DNA of 64,000 bases from Vibrio mediterranei. Lineage in GTDB: Bacteria > Pseudomonadota > Gammaproteobacteria > Enterobacterales > Vibrionaceae. The notes below the pieces were generated by a model that worked only from the letters and a program-made list of their open reading frames with translations, made no database searches and was not told the origin of the DNA. The translations under genes and the position numbers were made by a program. Position 1 is the first letter of the stretch. Every line of letters begins with the position of its first letter. The stretch lies in the NCBI RefSeq assembly GCF_900088415.1, contig NZ_FLLQ01000007.1, positions 62,001 through 126,000 of the forward strand, written 5' to 3'. Below, piece by piece: positions 42,285 through 52,383 of this stretch.

Positions 42285-42740
42285 AAAACTCCCCTCAAAG
42301 CTAATTTAAACCTTACTATCACAGCGATAGCGCTAAACATTTCGTTTGACCAATCAACAACATAACGGTCTAACTTTGAAAAGTGTAAGCCAACCTTCTG
42401 ATTTTCGCCAACTTTTTTATATCATGGAAATGTCAGGATATTTTCTTATCTATTAGCAAGTTACCGTTTTAATAGCACAAAACAAAAGTTTCAACAGCAC
42501 ACAGAGCCCAACCACAGTCATATATTTCAATTATCTTCGATATATCAGATATAAATAAAATAACAACAAATTACAAAATACCTAACGCAGACCACAGTTT
42601 TACAGCATTTATCTTATAAAAACAGTAAGTTGCAGATACCAGCCAATATGAAACACGTTTAACCCGCTCGACAGAAAGTTATACAATCTAGTGTATAAAG
42701 AGCTATATTTTTAGGTTGCATCAGTTCTATGTGATTAAAC
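42285..42740. promoter_or_regulatory. ihfA upstream region
   Basis: 456 bp of A/T-rich sequence between ihfA and the pheT terminator. It must hold the ihfA promoter, but I see no certain hexamers or operators, and no gene. Confidence 0.4.
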
Positions 42741-42777
42741 AAAAAAAAGCGAGCCAATTAAATTGACTCGCTTTTCG
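42741..42777 (-). terminator. pheST terminator
   Basis: Leftward AAAGCGAGTCAATTTAATTG... : AAGCGAGTC and GGCTCGCTT pair, followed by a long U-run (A-run on the plus strand at 42741-42748). Confidence 0.88.
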
Positions 42778-42805
42778 AACACTTAGCTAAGTGAATAACT
42801 AATAA

Positions 42806-45193
42806 TTAGTCACGCAGTGAAGCACCAAACTTCTCAGATACGTGAGCAACGATTGTATCTACCGCACCAGCGATATCTGCGTCTTCTAGAGTACGTTCAA
42901 CTGATTGCAACGTTAGTGCGATGGCAAGACTCTTCTTGCCTTCTTCAACACCTTTACCAACGTATACATCGAACAGTTTAGCGTCTTTCAAGAACTCACC
43001 ACCCTGTTCTAGACACGCAGCAACGATGTCACCTGAAGCTACAGCTTCATCAACAACAACTGCAATATCACGACGGTTTGAAGGGAACTTAGAAAGCTGT
43101 ACCGCTTCTGGAATCACTTTAGAGTTAATTGCAGACCATTCAATTTCGAACACGATAGTACGGCCATTAAGACCAAATTTACGCTCAAGCTCTGGGTGAA
43201 CAGTACCAATTACACCAACTTCTTTGCCATCTACGACGATTGCCGCAGACTGACCTGGGTGAAGCGCTGGGTGTTTCGCTGCAGCAAATGAGTATGCTTT
43301 CTCGTTTGCTGACAGTTCTAGGATCGCTTCTAGGTCGCCTTTAAGGTCAAAGAAGTCAACTGTGTTAGTTTCAATGTCCCAATGCTCTTCGCTGCGTGTG
43401 CCAGCAATAACACCAGCAAGCATTGGCTCTTGGCGCATACCGTTTTCTGCAGTTTCACAAGGGATGAAACGTAAACCGTACTCAAATAGGCGAACACGTG
43501 GCTGCTGACGCTTCTGGTTGTGAACAACCGTGTTAAGTAGGCCCTGAATCAACCCAAGACGCATTGCTGACATTTCCGCAGAAATTGGGAATGGCAAGAC
43601 GAGTGGCTCGACGTCAGGAACGATTAGCTTTTGCTGCTCTGGTTCAACGAAGCTATAAGTGATGGCTTCTTGATAACCGCGGTCAACAAGCAGGTTACGA
43701 ACACGCTTGAGAGGCAGATCCGCTTCAACATGGTTGTGCATCTTAAGTGCTGCTGCTGGGTGCTGGTTTGGAATATTGTCGTAACCGTAGATACGACCAA
43801 CTTCTTCAATCAGGTCCTGCTCGATAGCGATATCGAAACGCCATGTTGGTGCTGTTGCCGTCCAACCAGACTCTGATGCTTCAACAGTCAAGCCTAAGCG
43901 CTCAAGGATTTCAACAACGTCCGCATCTTCAATGTGATGGCCAAGTAGCGCATCTAGCTTAGTGCGACGCAGTGCTACTGTGTTTGCTTTTGGCAGGTCA
44001 GCTTCTGACTCTACACCAACAACTGGTGCTACTTCACCGCCACAGATTTCAACAAGAAGTTCTGTTGCACGCTCCATTGCACCTGTCTGAAGTGCGAAAT
44101 CCACACCACGTTCAAAACGCATTGAAGAATCGGTGTGAAGACCGTAGCTACGAGCACGACCACGGATGTGGTCAGGTGCGAAGAATGCACATTCTAGTAG
44201 AACGTCTTTAGTTTCAGAGGTAACACCAGACTCTTCACCACCAAAGATACCAGCAATTGCCAGTGCTTTATTGTGATCAGCAACAACTAGAGTATCTGCG
44301 TTAAGCTCTGCTTCAGTACCGTCTAAAAGTGTTAGCTTCTCGCCTTGTTCCGCCATACGTACCACGATGCCACCTTCGATCTTCGCTAGATCGAATGCAT
44401 GCATTGGTTGGCCTTGCTCTAGTAGAACGTAGTTAGTGATGTCAACGACTGGATCGATTGAACGAATACCACAACGGCGCAGTTTTTCTTGCATCCACAG
44501 TGGCGTTTCAGCTTGAACGTTCACGTTCTTAACGATACGACCTAGGTAGCGAGGACACGCTGCTGGCGCTTTCACTTCGATAGAAGCAACATCTGCAATA
44601 GACGCTTCAACCGCGTTTACTGCTGGCTCTGTCACGTCAGCACGATTTAGAACACCTACTTCACGAGCTAAACCACGAATGCTGAAGCAGTCTGCACGGT
44701 TAGCTGTTAGGTCTACGTCTACCGTTACGTCATCAAGACCTAGGAAGTCGCGGAAATCAGTACCGATAACAGCGTCTTCTGCAAGTTCCATGATACCGTC
44801 AGACTCAACGTCGATACCCAACTCAGTGAATGAGCAAAGCATGCCGTGTGAAGGCTGACCACGTAATTTCGCTTTCTTGATTTTAAAATCGCCTGGAAGG
44901 ACAGCACCAACGGTTGCTACTGCTACTTTAAGACCTTCACGACAGTTAGGAGCGCCACAAACGATGTCTAGCAGTTCTTCTGCGCCAACATCAACTTTTG
45001 TTACACGTAGTTTATCTGCGTCTGGGTGTTGACCACACTCAACCACTTTACCTACTTTAACGCCAGTGAAAGAGCCAGCTACTGGTAGTACGTCGTCTAC
45101 CTCAAGACCAGCCATTGTAATTTGGTGCGTAAGCTCGTCAGTCGTAACCGAAGGACTTACCCACTCACGAAGCCATGATTCGCTGAATTTCAT
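42806..45193 (-). CDS. pheT: Phenylalanine-tRNA ligase subunit beta
   Basis: A 795-residue subunit of the tetrameric PheRS. N-terminal tRNA-binding OB domain (KVGKVVECGQHPDADKLRVTKVDVG), B3/B4 editing domain, B5 domain, and the C-terminal anticodon-recognition domain (SKFPSNRRDIAVVVDE...). Length as in other gamma-proteobacteria. It is 18 bp downstream of pheS. Confidence 0.97.
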   Translation of the reverse strand: MKFSESWLREWVSPSVTTDELTHQITMAGLEVDDVLPVAGSFTGVKVGKVVECGQHPDADKLRVTKVDVGAEELLDIVCGAPNCREGLKVAVATVGAVLPGDFKIKKAKLRGQPSHGMLCSFTELGIDVESDGIMELAEDAVIGTDFRDFLGLDDVTVDVDLTANRADCFSIRGLAREVGVLNRADVTEPAVNAVEASIADVASIEVKAPAACPRYLGRIVKNVNVQAETPLWMQEKLRRCGIRSIDPVVDITNYVLLEQGQPMHAFDLAKIEGGIVVRMAEQGEKLTLLDGTEAELNADTLVVADHNKALAIAGIFGGEESGVTSETKDVLLECAFFAPDHIRGRARSYGLHTDSSMRFERGVDFALQTGAMERATELLVEICGGEVAPVVGVESEADLPKANTVALRRTKLDALLGHHIEDADVVEILERLGLTVEASESGWTATAPTWRFDIAIEQDLIEEVGRIYGYDNIPNQHPAAALKMHNHVEADLPLKRVRNLLVDRGYQEAITYSFVEPEQQKLIVPDVEPLVLPFPISAEMSAMRLGLIQGLLNTVVHNQKRQQPRVRLFEYGLRFIPCETAENGMRQEPMLAGVIAGTRSEEHWDIETNTVDFFDLKGDLEAILELSANEKAYSFAAAKHPALHPGQSAAIVVDGKEVGVIGTVHPELERKFGLNGRTIVFEIEWSAINSKVIPEAVQLSKFPSNRRDIAVVVDEAVASGDIVAACLEQGGEFLKDAKLFDVYVGKGVEEGKKSLAIALTLQSVERTLEDADIAGAVDTIVAHVSEKFGASLRD

Positions 45194-45211
45194 TGTGATG
45201 AACCCTCTGGA

Positions 45212-46195
45212 TTACTTGAACTGTTTTAGGAAACGAAGGTCGTTCTCGAAGAACGCACGCAGGTCATTTACGCCGTAACGTAACATTGTCAGACGCTCTA
45301 CGCCCATACCAAACGCGAAGCCAGAGTATTTCTCAGGGTCAATGCCAACAGCACGAAGTACGTTCGGGTGAACCATGCCGCAGCCAAGAACTTCAAGCCA
45401 CTTGCCGTTCTTGCCTTTTACGTCTACTTCAGCAGAAGGCTCGGTGAATGGGAAATAAGATGGACGGAAACGAACTTCAACTTCCTCTTCGAAGAAGTTG
45501 CATAGGAAGTCATGCAGAATGCCCTTTAGCTGAGCGAAGTTTACATTCTCGTCAACTAGCATCCCTTCCACTTGGTGGAACATTGGTGTATGAGTTTGGT
45601 CATAGTCGTTACGATAAACACGACCAGGTGCGATGAAGCGGAATGGTGGTTTACCATTTTCCATCGTACGAATTTGAACGCCTGACGTGTGAGTACGTAG
45701 CATCAAATCTGGGTTGAAGAAGAAAGTATCGTGGTCAGTACGAGCTGGGTGGTCTTCTGCGATGTTTAGTGCATCGAAGTTGTGGAATGCATCTTCGATT
45801 TCTGGACCAGACTCAGTGTTAAAGCCTAGCTCACCAAAGAACTGTTCAATACGCTCAACAGTACGAGTAACTGGGTGTAGACCACCGTTCTCGATACGAC
45901 GACCTGGTAGTGTAACGTCGATTGTCTCTGCTGCAAGTTTTGCTTCAAGTTCAGCACGTTGTAGTGCATCTTTACGAGCAGCGATCGTTTGTTGAACTAC
46001 GCCTTTTGCTTTGTTGATCTCTTGACCAGCACTGCGGCGTTCTTCTGGTGGTAGTTTACCTAGGCTTTGAAGTTGAGCAGTTAGCTCACCTTTCTTACCT
46101 AGATACTGAACACGCACTTCGTCAAGTGCGACTAGCGAGTCTGCAGCTTCAATCGCTGCGCTCGCGTTAGCAATGATCTCTTCTAGATGTTGCAT
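45212..46195 (-). CDS. pheS: Phenylalanine-tRNA ligase subunit alpha
   Basis: A 327-residue catalytic subunit with class II motifs: motif 2 FRFIAPGRVYRNDYDQTHTPMFHQ and motif 3 GFAFGMGVERLTMLRYG. The N-terminal coiled coil (about 1-85) binds tRNA. First gene of pheST; the 190-bp leader holds possible attenuator hairpins. Confidence 0.97.
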   Translation of the reverse strand: MQHLEEIIANASAAIEAADSLVALDEVRVQYLGKKGELTAQLQSLGKLPPEERRSAGQEINKAKGVVQQTIAARKDALQRAELEAKLAAETIDVTLPGRRIENGGLHPVTRTVERIEQFFGELGFNTESGPEIEDAFHNFDALNIAEDHPARTDHDTFFFNPDLMLRTHTSGVQIRTMENGKPPFRFIAPGRVYRNDYDQTHTPMFHQVEGMLVDENVNFAQLKGILHDFLCNFFEEEVEVRFRPSYFPFTEPSAEVDVKGKNGKWLEVLGCGMVHPNVLRAVGIDPEKYSGFAFGMGVERLTMLRYGVNDLRAFFENDLRFLKQFK

Positions 46196-46387
46196 CGTTT
46201 CCTCGTCTACCGTCCGGTAGTATCCATAAGGGTGTTTTTTGATAGCTGTACATACTAATAAAACCCGCCGCTAATGCCAAATTGATTTGTAATTTGAACG
46301 GGTTATTGGGCAAAAAAAACTCGTTTTTTGCCCTTTTAGCAGAAATCACACCGGAAACGATGACCATTTGCCGATATTCGGCAATGG
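46196..46387 (-). promoter_or_regulatory. pheST leader with hairpins, possible attenuator
   Basis: In leftward order: TTGCCGA-ATA-TCGGCAA directly after the upstream gene; a GGGCAAAAAA/TTTTTTTTGCCC stem; then AACCCG ... CAAATT/AATTTG ... CGGGTTTTATT, which resembles a Rho-independent attenuator shortly before pheS. Codons TTT TTT in one frame of the middle hairpin would suit Phe control, but no convincing short leader peptide is present. Confidence 0.35.
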
Positions 46388-47083
46388 TTAATTCGCGTTT
46401 GCGCGAATAAAAATGAAGTTTGGACGACGCGAAAGTTTATCAAATGTCTCAGGTGATACTTCTTTCATCGCGGGATCAGGTTGACCTTCGGAAAACTTGT
46501 CGAGAGTAAAACCACTTTCAGCTAAGCTATCAAACAAGTTAGTAAACGAACGTCTAAAGAATGAAACCTCTACGGGTTCGCCAACGGTATTCCAATCTTC
46601 GGTGATACGCTCTACTGCAAAATAGTTGTTAAAAGCGTTATCTTCAAAATCAACAAGTGGGTGATGGGTAGAGAAAATGAACTGTCCACCTTGTTTGAGT
46701 ACACGATGTACCTCTTTAAAAAGAGGTACCAAATCTTCAAGGTAGTGCACCATTAAAGGGCAAACAACAAAATCATAACTATCGTCGGCTTCTTTAGGAA
46801 GTCCATCAGATAGATCTTGCGCATAGCATGTTACAGCGTCACCTAGTTTTTGTTTAGTAATTTGAACCATTTGTTCCGAGAGATCGACAGCGGTTACTTT
46901 CGCCCCCTGATTAACAAAGTGCTGCGCATAAACACCAGGACCACACCCTAGGTCCAATACCGCTTTGTTGTTTACCTCACCCACCAAAGCTAGTGTTGAA
47001 GGACGCTCATAAAGGCCGTTATACGCGTTATTTTCAATCGCATCTGCGTACTTTTCTGCATGTTTTGTATACATTTCACCCAT
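46388..47083 (-). CDS. Class I SAM-dependent methyltransferase
   Basis: A 231-residue methyltransferase. I start at 47083 (MGEMYTKHAEKYADAI), with GGAGG 7 bp upstream; an in-frame start at 47104 would include the ribosome-binding site. Motif I is VLDLGCGPGVYAQHFVNQG near residue 50, then AVDLSEQM and ICPLMVHYLEDL. Substrate unknown. Confidence 0.85.
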   Translation of the reverse strand: MGEMYTKHAEKYADAIENNAYNGLYERPSTLALVGEVNNKAVLDLGCGPGVYAQHFVNQGAKVTAVDLSEQMVQITKQKLGDAVTCYAQDLSDGLPKEADDSYDFVVCPLMVHYLEDLVPLFKEVHRVLKQGGQFIFSTHHPLVDFEDNAFNNYFAVERITEDWNTVGEPVEVSFFRRSFTNLFDSLAESGFTLDKFSEGQPDPAMKEVSPETFDKLSRRPNFIFIRANAN

Positions 47084-47149
47084 ATAAATACCTCCAACTA
47101 TCAAACCATTAATTCCACATTCGGGTCGCGCAATCTACCGTTACTATAA

Positions 47150-47629
47150 CTACTCGTCAATCTCTTCTGCTCGCCAAACTAGGCGTAACATGTCTTTGTG
47201 TTGAATACCGTGTTCGAAGATCGGTTCATCATAATTATCGAGAAAGAAGTCTTTAATCACTCTCTCTACTCGAAAGCCGTGCTTTTGATAAAACGAGAGT
47301 TGATAACCAAATGTACCTGTTCCTAATTCGACAATTCTAATACCTCGGCTCGCTAACTTCGCTAATGTTTCATCAAGTAGAACTCCGCCAAATCCTTTGC
47401 CATGGTACTCTGGGTAGGTTGCGATATTGAACAGTTCAGCTTTACCATTAACCTTATCCACTTCAATTAACGTTGCCCCAATCAACCTATCTTGCATAAA
47501 CACAGCAAAAGCATGACATCGGCCTCGATAAACGTTAATTGCGGCTTCCTCTGGGTCAGCCAATAACAAAATATCCAACGGTAACTGTTCTTGAGCAATC
47601 TCTTTCACTTCAAACATAGAGTTATTCAT
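47150..47629 (-). CDS. GNAT family N-acetyltransferase
   Basis: A 159-residue GNAT: ELFNIATYPEYHGKGFGGVLLDETL (acetyl-CoA loop HGKGFG near residue 72) and QLSFYQKHGFRVERVIKDFFLDNY. It overlaps the upstream GNAT by 8 bp. Confidence 0.84.
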   Translation of the reverse strand: MNNSMFEVKEIAQEQLPLDILLLADPEEAAINVYRGRCHAFAVFMQDRLIGATLIEVDKVNGKAELFNIATYPEYHGKGFGGVLLDETLAKLASRGIRIVELGTGTFGYQLSFYQKHGFRVERVIKDFFLDNYDEPIFEHGIQHKDMLRLVWRAEEIDE

Positions 47630-48098
47630 CTTTTAATACTCTTTCCATCAGATAGTTATCTAACACGACGCCACGAATGTCAGCTTGGTTTGGTCGCACT
47701 ACGTTAAAGCCAAAATGAAGGAAAAACGGCTTTGCTGTAATGCTCACATAGGAATACAGCCTACAAATATCAGCTTCTCGCGCTTTATTCATAATGGTCT
47801 GCATCAACACACTCCCTACCCCTTGCCTTTGTGCTTGGTGGTGACAATAGAAATGGTCTATTAATCCATCGGCTTGTAAATCACTATAACCCAGTATCTG
47901 AGTTTGGTTTGTCACCACAAAAGGCTTACATCGAGCAATATACGCTTCAAAAGCGGATGTCTCTAACTCATCACGAGCCCATACTCTAATCTGCATCTCA
48001 TTGTAATCATTGCGATTTACAGTGCGAATTGTTTGCCGATATAATTCCAATAACTCATTTGCATCGTCTTGCGTCGCTGCTCTAACCGACAATCGCAT
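47622..48098 (-). CDS. GNAT family N-acetyltransferase
   Basis: A 158-residue GNAT of the YafP-like type: GLIDHFYCHHQAQRQGVGSVLMQTIMNKA (loop QRQGVG) and FLHFGFNVVRPNQADIRGVVLDNYLM. First of the two-gene GNAT unit. Confidence 0.84.
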   Translation of the reverse strand: MRLSVRAATQDDANELLELYRQTIRTVNRNDYNEMQIRVWARDELETSAFEAYIARCKPFVVTNQTQILGYSDLQADGLIDHFYCHHQAQRQGVGSVLMQTIMNKAREADICRLYSYVSITAKPFFLHFGFNVVRPNQADIRGVVLDNYLMERVLKDE

Positions 48099-48262
48099 AT
48101 CTAGACTCCTTTATGTGACCGTTAATTCTCGCAATTAATAGTAGCAAGCTAAAGATGTTTAACGGGGTTCAATGTTAAGGTTACTAGACTGTAACCAATT
48201 GAAAAATATCTTTTTGTGTACTAGATATTAAAACTCATAGATGAAGCTATCCGGAAGCCATT

Positions 48263-48901
48263 ATGCCCGAAAAAAATAACAAAGTGCTGGTGCTGTACGC
48301 ACATCCATCTCAGAGACGTTCAGAGGTCAATGCTCCCATGTTTAGAGATGCCCAATCCATTAAAGGAGTCACCGCGGTCGATCTGTATTATGAGTACCCA
48401 ACTTACAACATTAATATCGATAGAGAGCAACAACGATTAATTGATCACGATATTGTTATTTTTCAATTCCCTCTCTATTGGTACTCAACGCCTTCTATCC
48501 TTAAAGAATGGCAAGACTTGGTATTAGAGTATGGGTTTGCTTATGGGCAAGATGGCACAGCACTGCATGGTAAGACTTTTTTATGTGCAATCTCTGCTGG
48601 CGGTAAGGCAGATGCTTATCAAACAGAAGGCTACAACCATTTCACTATTAGAGAACTACTCCAACCATTAGAACAGACTGCTAGTTTGACGGGCATGACC
48701 TATTTACCGCCTTTCTGCCTTTTTGGTTCACGTACAGCTCAAGAAGAGCGACGTATACCGGAGCATAGAGAGCGTTGGAAAACGCTTTTAAACCTGCTTG
48801 TTACCAGCGAGTTCGATATCGAACGAGCAAAACCTCTCGAAAAACTTAACCATTATTGGCCACAAGAACAGGCTATCGAATCAGATAAGGACGCATCATG
48901 A
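48263..48901 (+). CDS. Kef ancillary quinone oxidoreductase (KefF/KefG-like)
   Basis: A 212-residue flavodoxin-like NAD(P)H oxidoreductase: KVLVLYAHPSQRRSEVNAPM start, IFQFPLYWYSTPSILKEWQD, and GQDGTALHGKTFLCAIS. It is the ancillary subunit that activates Kef potassium efflux in response to electrophile-glutathione adducts. The stop overlaps the start of the antiporter by 4 bp (ATGA). Confidence 0.9.
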   Translation: MPEKNNKVLVLYAHPSQRRSEVNAPMFRDAQSIKGVTAVDLYYEYPTYNINIDREQQRLIDHDIVIFQFPLYWYSTPSILKEWQDLVLEYGFAYGQDGTALHGKTFLCAISAGGKADAYQTEGYNHFTIRELLQPLEQTASLTGMTYLPPFCLFGSRTAQEERRIPEHRERWKTLLNLLVTSEFDIERAKPLEKLNHYWPQEQAIESDKDAS

Positions 48902-50814
48902 CCGGTTACTTTCTCCAGGCTTTCGTTTATCTTATAGCCGCCGTCATCGCAGTACCTATTGCTAAGCGCTTAGGTTTGGGATCTGTACTTGGTTACCTCA
49001 TTGCTGGGGTGGTTATTGGACCTATTATTGGCCTCGTGGGCGAAGAAACTACTACCATTCAACATTTCGCTGAGTTTGGTGTCGTTATGATGCTGTTCTT
49101 AGTTGGCCTAGAACTAGAACCTAAGATGCTTTGGGGCATGCGTCATAAACTTATCGGTCTTGGTGGCATTCAAGTTGGTGGCACAGCAGCAGCGGTTATG
49201 GGAATAGCACTGATGCTCGGACAAAGCTGGAGCGTTGCGCTGACTATTGGCCTTATTTTTGCTCTTTCTTCGACTGCAATTGTTCTGCAAACCTTTAATG
49301 AAAAAGGACTGTCGAAAACAGAAGGTGGCCAGAGTGCATTTTCAGTCTTGCTATTTCAAGACATTGCCGTAATTCCAATGTTGGCGTTCATTCCCTTACT
49401 CGCCTTGCCAGAACTAGTTGAACAAGCGCAAAATGCCGCGGCGCAAGCGGCTGAGCATCATGACGAATTAAGCTTGGTAGCTGGGCTTCCAGGGTGGGCT
49501 TATGGATTAGTCATTACTGCGTCAATTGCGGTGGTCGTCGTTGGTGGTCATTATCTTAGTAGACCTTTGTTTAGGTTCGTCGCATCATCTGGATTAAGAG
49601 AAATCTTTACAGCTACTGCCCTTATGCTTGTTATTGGTATTGCAGCCTTAATGAGCTTGGTCGGTCTATCTCCTGCCCTTGGTACATTTCTGGCAGGTGT
49701 CGTATTGGCAAACAGTGAGTTTAGACATGAGCTGGAGTCAAATATTGATCCTTTTAAAGGGCTTCTCCTAGGCCTGTTCTTTATTACCGTTGGCGCAGGT
49801 ATTAACTTCGGTATCCTATTTGACGATTTCTTTGTCATTATCGGTTTAACTTTGGGTGTAATGCTCCTAAAAGCAGCAGTACTGTACGTACTCGCGATGA
49901 TTTTCAAGATCAAAGATAGTGCCCGATGGTTATTTACCTTGAGTCTTGCTCAAGCCGGTGAGTTTGGTTTTGTTCTGTTAAGCTTCTCGGTTCAGAATCA
50001 TGTATTGCCTACCGATATCGCCCAAACACTATCACTGGTTGTTGCTTTATCTATGTTCTTAACTCCTGGTCTGTTTATTCTGTTTGATAAAGTCATCTTG
50101 CCTAAATTTGAGAAAGACAGTAATGATCGTGAGGCCGACACAGTTGCAGAGCGAGGCACTGTCTTGATTGCGGGTATTGGCCGCTTTGGGCAAATCGTCA
50201 ATCGTCTTTTGGTCGCCAATGATGTGAAGACGGTGGTACTAGACGTACGTGCTGAACAAGTCGATAACATGCGCCAAATTGGCACCAAAGCTTATTTTGG
50301 TGACGCGTCCAAGCCAGATATCCTGCATACTGCAGGAATCGAAGATGTGAAACTGCTTGTTATTGCTATTGATAATCAAGAAACCAATGTTGAGCTTGTA
50401 AAATACGTTAAACATACGTACCCTCACGTCAAAATTCTTACTCGAGCATTCGACAGAGGGCACGGTTACCAACTAAGGCAAGCCGGCGCAGATTATATAG
50501 AGTCTGAAACCTACCATTCAGCTTTAGAGCTTGGTGCTAAAACCATGAAATGTCTTGGCTTTCACCCATTCTTTATTGAACAGCAGAAATCCATCTATAA
50601 GACGATTGAAGACAAACAATCCGACCGTCTATATAAAGCTTGGGCAGACGGTGCTGATGGTGAAGAACGCTACGATAACAACTACCGTGACTTATTCATT
50701 GAATTGGAAGGCTTCATAAAGGATGCCATGCAAGTCGATCGAAATGACAAACATTCTCGCGAGCGTGGATGGACACCACCTCCAAAAGGTTATGCGGATA
50801 AGTTCGAGGAATAA
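48898..50814 (+). CDS. KefB/KefC-type glutathione-regulated potassium-efflux antiporter
   Basis: A 638-residue protein: CPA2-type membrane domain of about 12-13 helices (LGYLIAGVVIGPIIG, FSSTAIVLQTFNEKG, FQDIAVIPMLA, LGTFLAGVVLANSEFRHELE) and a cytoplasmic RCK/KTN domain (GIGRFGQIVNRLLVANDVKTVVLD from about residue 425). It protects against electrophiles by lowering cytoplasmic pH. Coupled to the ancillary gene. Confidence 0.93.
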   Translation: MTGYFLQAFVYLIAAVIAVPIAKRLGLGSVLGYLIAGVVIGPIIGLVGEETTTIQHFAEFGVVMMLFLVGLELEPKMLWGMRHKLIGLGGIQVGGTAAAVMGIALMLGQSWSVALTIGLIFALSSTAIVLQTFNEKGLSKTEGGQSAFSVLLFQDIAVIPMLAFIPLLALPELVEQAQNAAAQAAEHHDELSLVAGLPGWAYGLVITASIAVVVVGGHYLSRPLFRFVASSGLREIFTATALMLVIGIAALMSLVGLSPALGTFLAGVVLANSEFRHELESNIDPFKGLLLGLFFITVGAGINFGILFDDFFVIIGLTLGVMLLKAAVLYVLAMIFKIKDSARWLFTLSLAQAGEFGFVLLSFSVQNHVLPTDIAQTLSLVVALSMFLTPGLFILFDKVILPKFEKDSNDREADTVAERGTVLIAGIGRFGQIVNRLLVANDVKTVVLDVRAEQVDNMRQIGTKAYFGDASKPDILHTAGIEDVKLLVIAIDNQETNVELVKYVKHTYPHVKILTRAFDRGHGYQLRQAGADYIESETYHSALELGAKTMKCLGFHPFFIEQQKSIYKTIEDKQSDRLYKAWADGADGEERYDNNYRDLFIELEGFIKDAMQVDRNDKHSRERGWTPPPKGYADKFEE

Positions 50815-50965
50815 AGCGTAAGTAACATTAATCTTTGCTTTGTTTAGCCCCCTGTAACTAATGGGCTCAAAAGCTATGATGTTAACAGAGACGGGCATTT
50901 AGTCCGTCTTTCCTTTTTCGCAAGTACACAATGATAAGTAAATAGGCACAAATAAAGAGAACAAC

Positions 50966-52288
50966 GTGGATAAAGATTCAAAACAGTTAGCCAAACAATT
51001 GTTCAACATGACCCTTCCTATGGTGCTGGGAGTGTTGTCCCTTATGAGCTTTCAATTAGTCGATAGTGCCTTTATCGGACAACTAGGCGTATTACCTCTC
51101 GCTGCTCAAGGTTTTACACTGCCGATGCAAATGGTCATTATTGGTATCCAAGTAGGCCTTGGTATCGCTACAACGGCAATCATTTCTCGTGCTTTGGGGG
51201 CCAATGACGAGTCTTACGCAAAACAATTAGGGGGGTTGATCCTTGTTTTCGGTAGCTTATGCGTTGCGGCAATTGGCGTACTCATTTGGCTAATTCGACA
51301 CCCAATCCTCGCCTTGTTAAGTGCACCCGAATCTGTCTATCCAGTAATTGACAGCTATTGGCCTTATTGGCTTCTAAGCTCTTGGGTTGGTGCGGTGCTG
51401 TACTTCTACTACAGCGTCTGTCGCGCTAATGGTAATACGGTTCTACCAGGAATGATGATGGTCGCCACGAGTATCATTAACTTAATTCTCGATCCACTGT
51501 TTATCTTTACCTTTGATTTGGGTATCAATGGCGCGGCAATCGCGACTATCGTCGCCTTTGGTATTGGTATCGCTTTCGTCGCACCGAAAGTGGTCAATAA
51601 GAATTGGGCATCGTTTGATTGGAAAGATGTCAATGTAGTAAACAGTTTGAAGTCGATATGGAAAATTATGGCACCCGCGATGGTCAGTCAATTACTTCCC
51701 CCGCTTTCCTCGATGTTGGCTACTAAACTACTCGCAACATTTGGTACTGCTGCAGTAGCTGCATGGGCACTGGGCTCTCGTTACGAGTTTTTTGCCATTG
51801 TAACCGTATTAGCTTTGACCATGTCTATGCCGCCTATGGTCGGTAAGCTATTGGGGGCTAAAAACCTTACAGATATCAAAAAACTCGTCAACCTTGCCGT
51901 AAGTTATATTCTTGCGTTCCAACTCTTAGTCGCCATTATCACTTACTTGTTTGCAGGTCACTTATCAATACTGATGACCAGCGAAGACAATGTACAACAG
52001 ATCCTCAATTATCATCTTATTTTAGTCCCTTTCAGCCTTGGGCCTTTGGGCATCTGTATGTTAATGGTGTCTATATCCAATGCGCTTGGCAAAGCAAAAA
52101 CCGCTTTGACCATTTCAGCGCTTCGTTTATTTGCGTTCTTCTTGCCTTGCTTGTGGTTAGGGTCACAGTTTGGAGGAATCGAAGGACTCTTTTGGGGCGC
52201 TTTGGTCGGAAATGTCCTTGCGGGTCTAAGCGCTTGGTTCACATACAGTTATTCTTTAACGCAATTAGAAAAGTCCCTTTCTAAATAA
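50966..52288 (+). CDS. MATE family efflux transporter
   Basis: A 440-residue, 12-helix exporter (MATE): NMTLPMVLGVLSLMSFQLVDSAFIGQLGVLPLAA near the start, and repeated halves with GAAIATIVAFG. GTG start. It exports drugs or cationic compounds in exchange for Na+ or H+; substrate unknown. Closest by pattern to the DinF-like branch. Confidence 0.9.
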   Translation: MDKDSKQLAKQLFNMTLPMVLGVLSLMSFQLVDSAFIGQLGVLPLAAQGFTLPMQMVIIGIQVGLGIATTAIISRALGANDESYAKQLGGLILVFGSLCVAAIGVLIWLIRHPILALLSAPESVYPVIDSYWPYWLLSSWVGAVLYFYYSVCRANGNTVLPGMMMVATSIINLILDPLFIFTFDLGINGAAIATIVAFGIGIAFVAPKVVNKNWASFDWKDVNVVNSLKSIWKIMAPAMVSQLLPPLSSMLATKLLATFGTAAVAAWALGSRYEFFAIVTVLALTMSMPPMVGKLLGAKNLTDIKKLVNLAVSYILAFQLLVAIITYLFAGHLSILMTSEDNVQQILNYHLILVPFSLGPLGICMLMVSISNALGKAKTALTISALRLFAFFLPCLWLGSQFGGIEGLFWGALVGNVLAGLSAWFTYSYSLTQLEKSLSK

Positions 52289-52383
52289 GGCTCAATTTCT
52301 ATTCCATTTGTACTAACTATTTTTGTCAAAATAGCCCTCCTTTGCTACGTTTAAAAGACGTAGTGAAAGGAGAGGTACAATTA

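Noticed and set aside
42285..42740. An additional gene between ihfA and pheT
   Set aside because: No frame with plausible start, ribosome-binding site and composition.
46167..46367. A 66-residue pheS leader protein
   Set aside because: It overlaps the pheS start in another frame, has no convincing Shine-Dalgarno and only scattered Phe codons.
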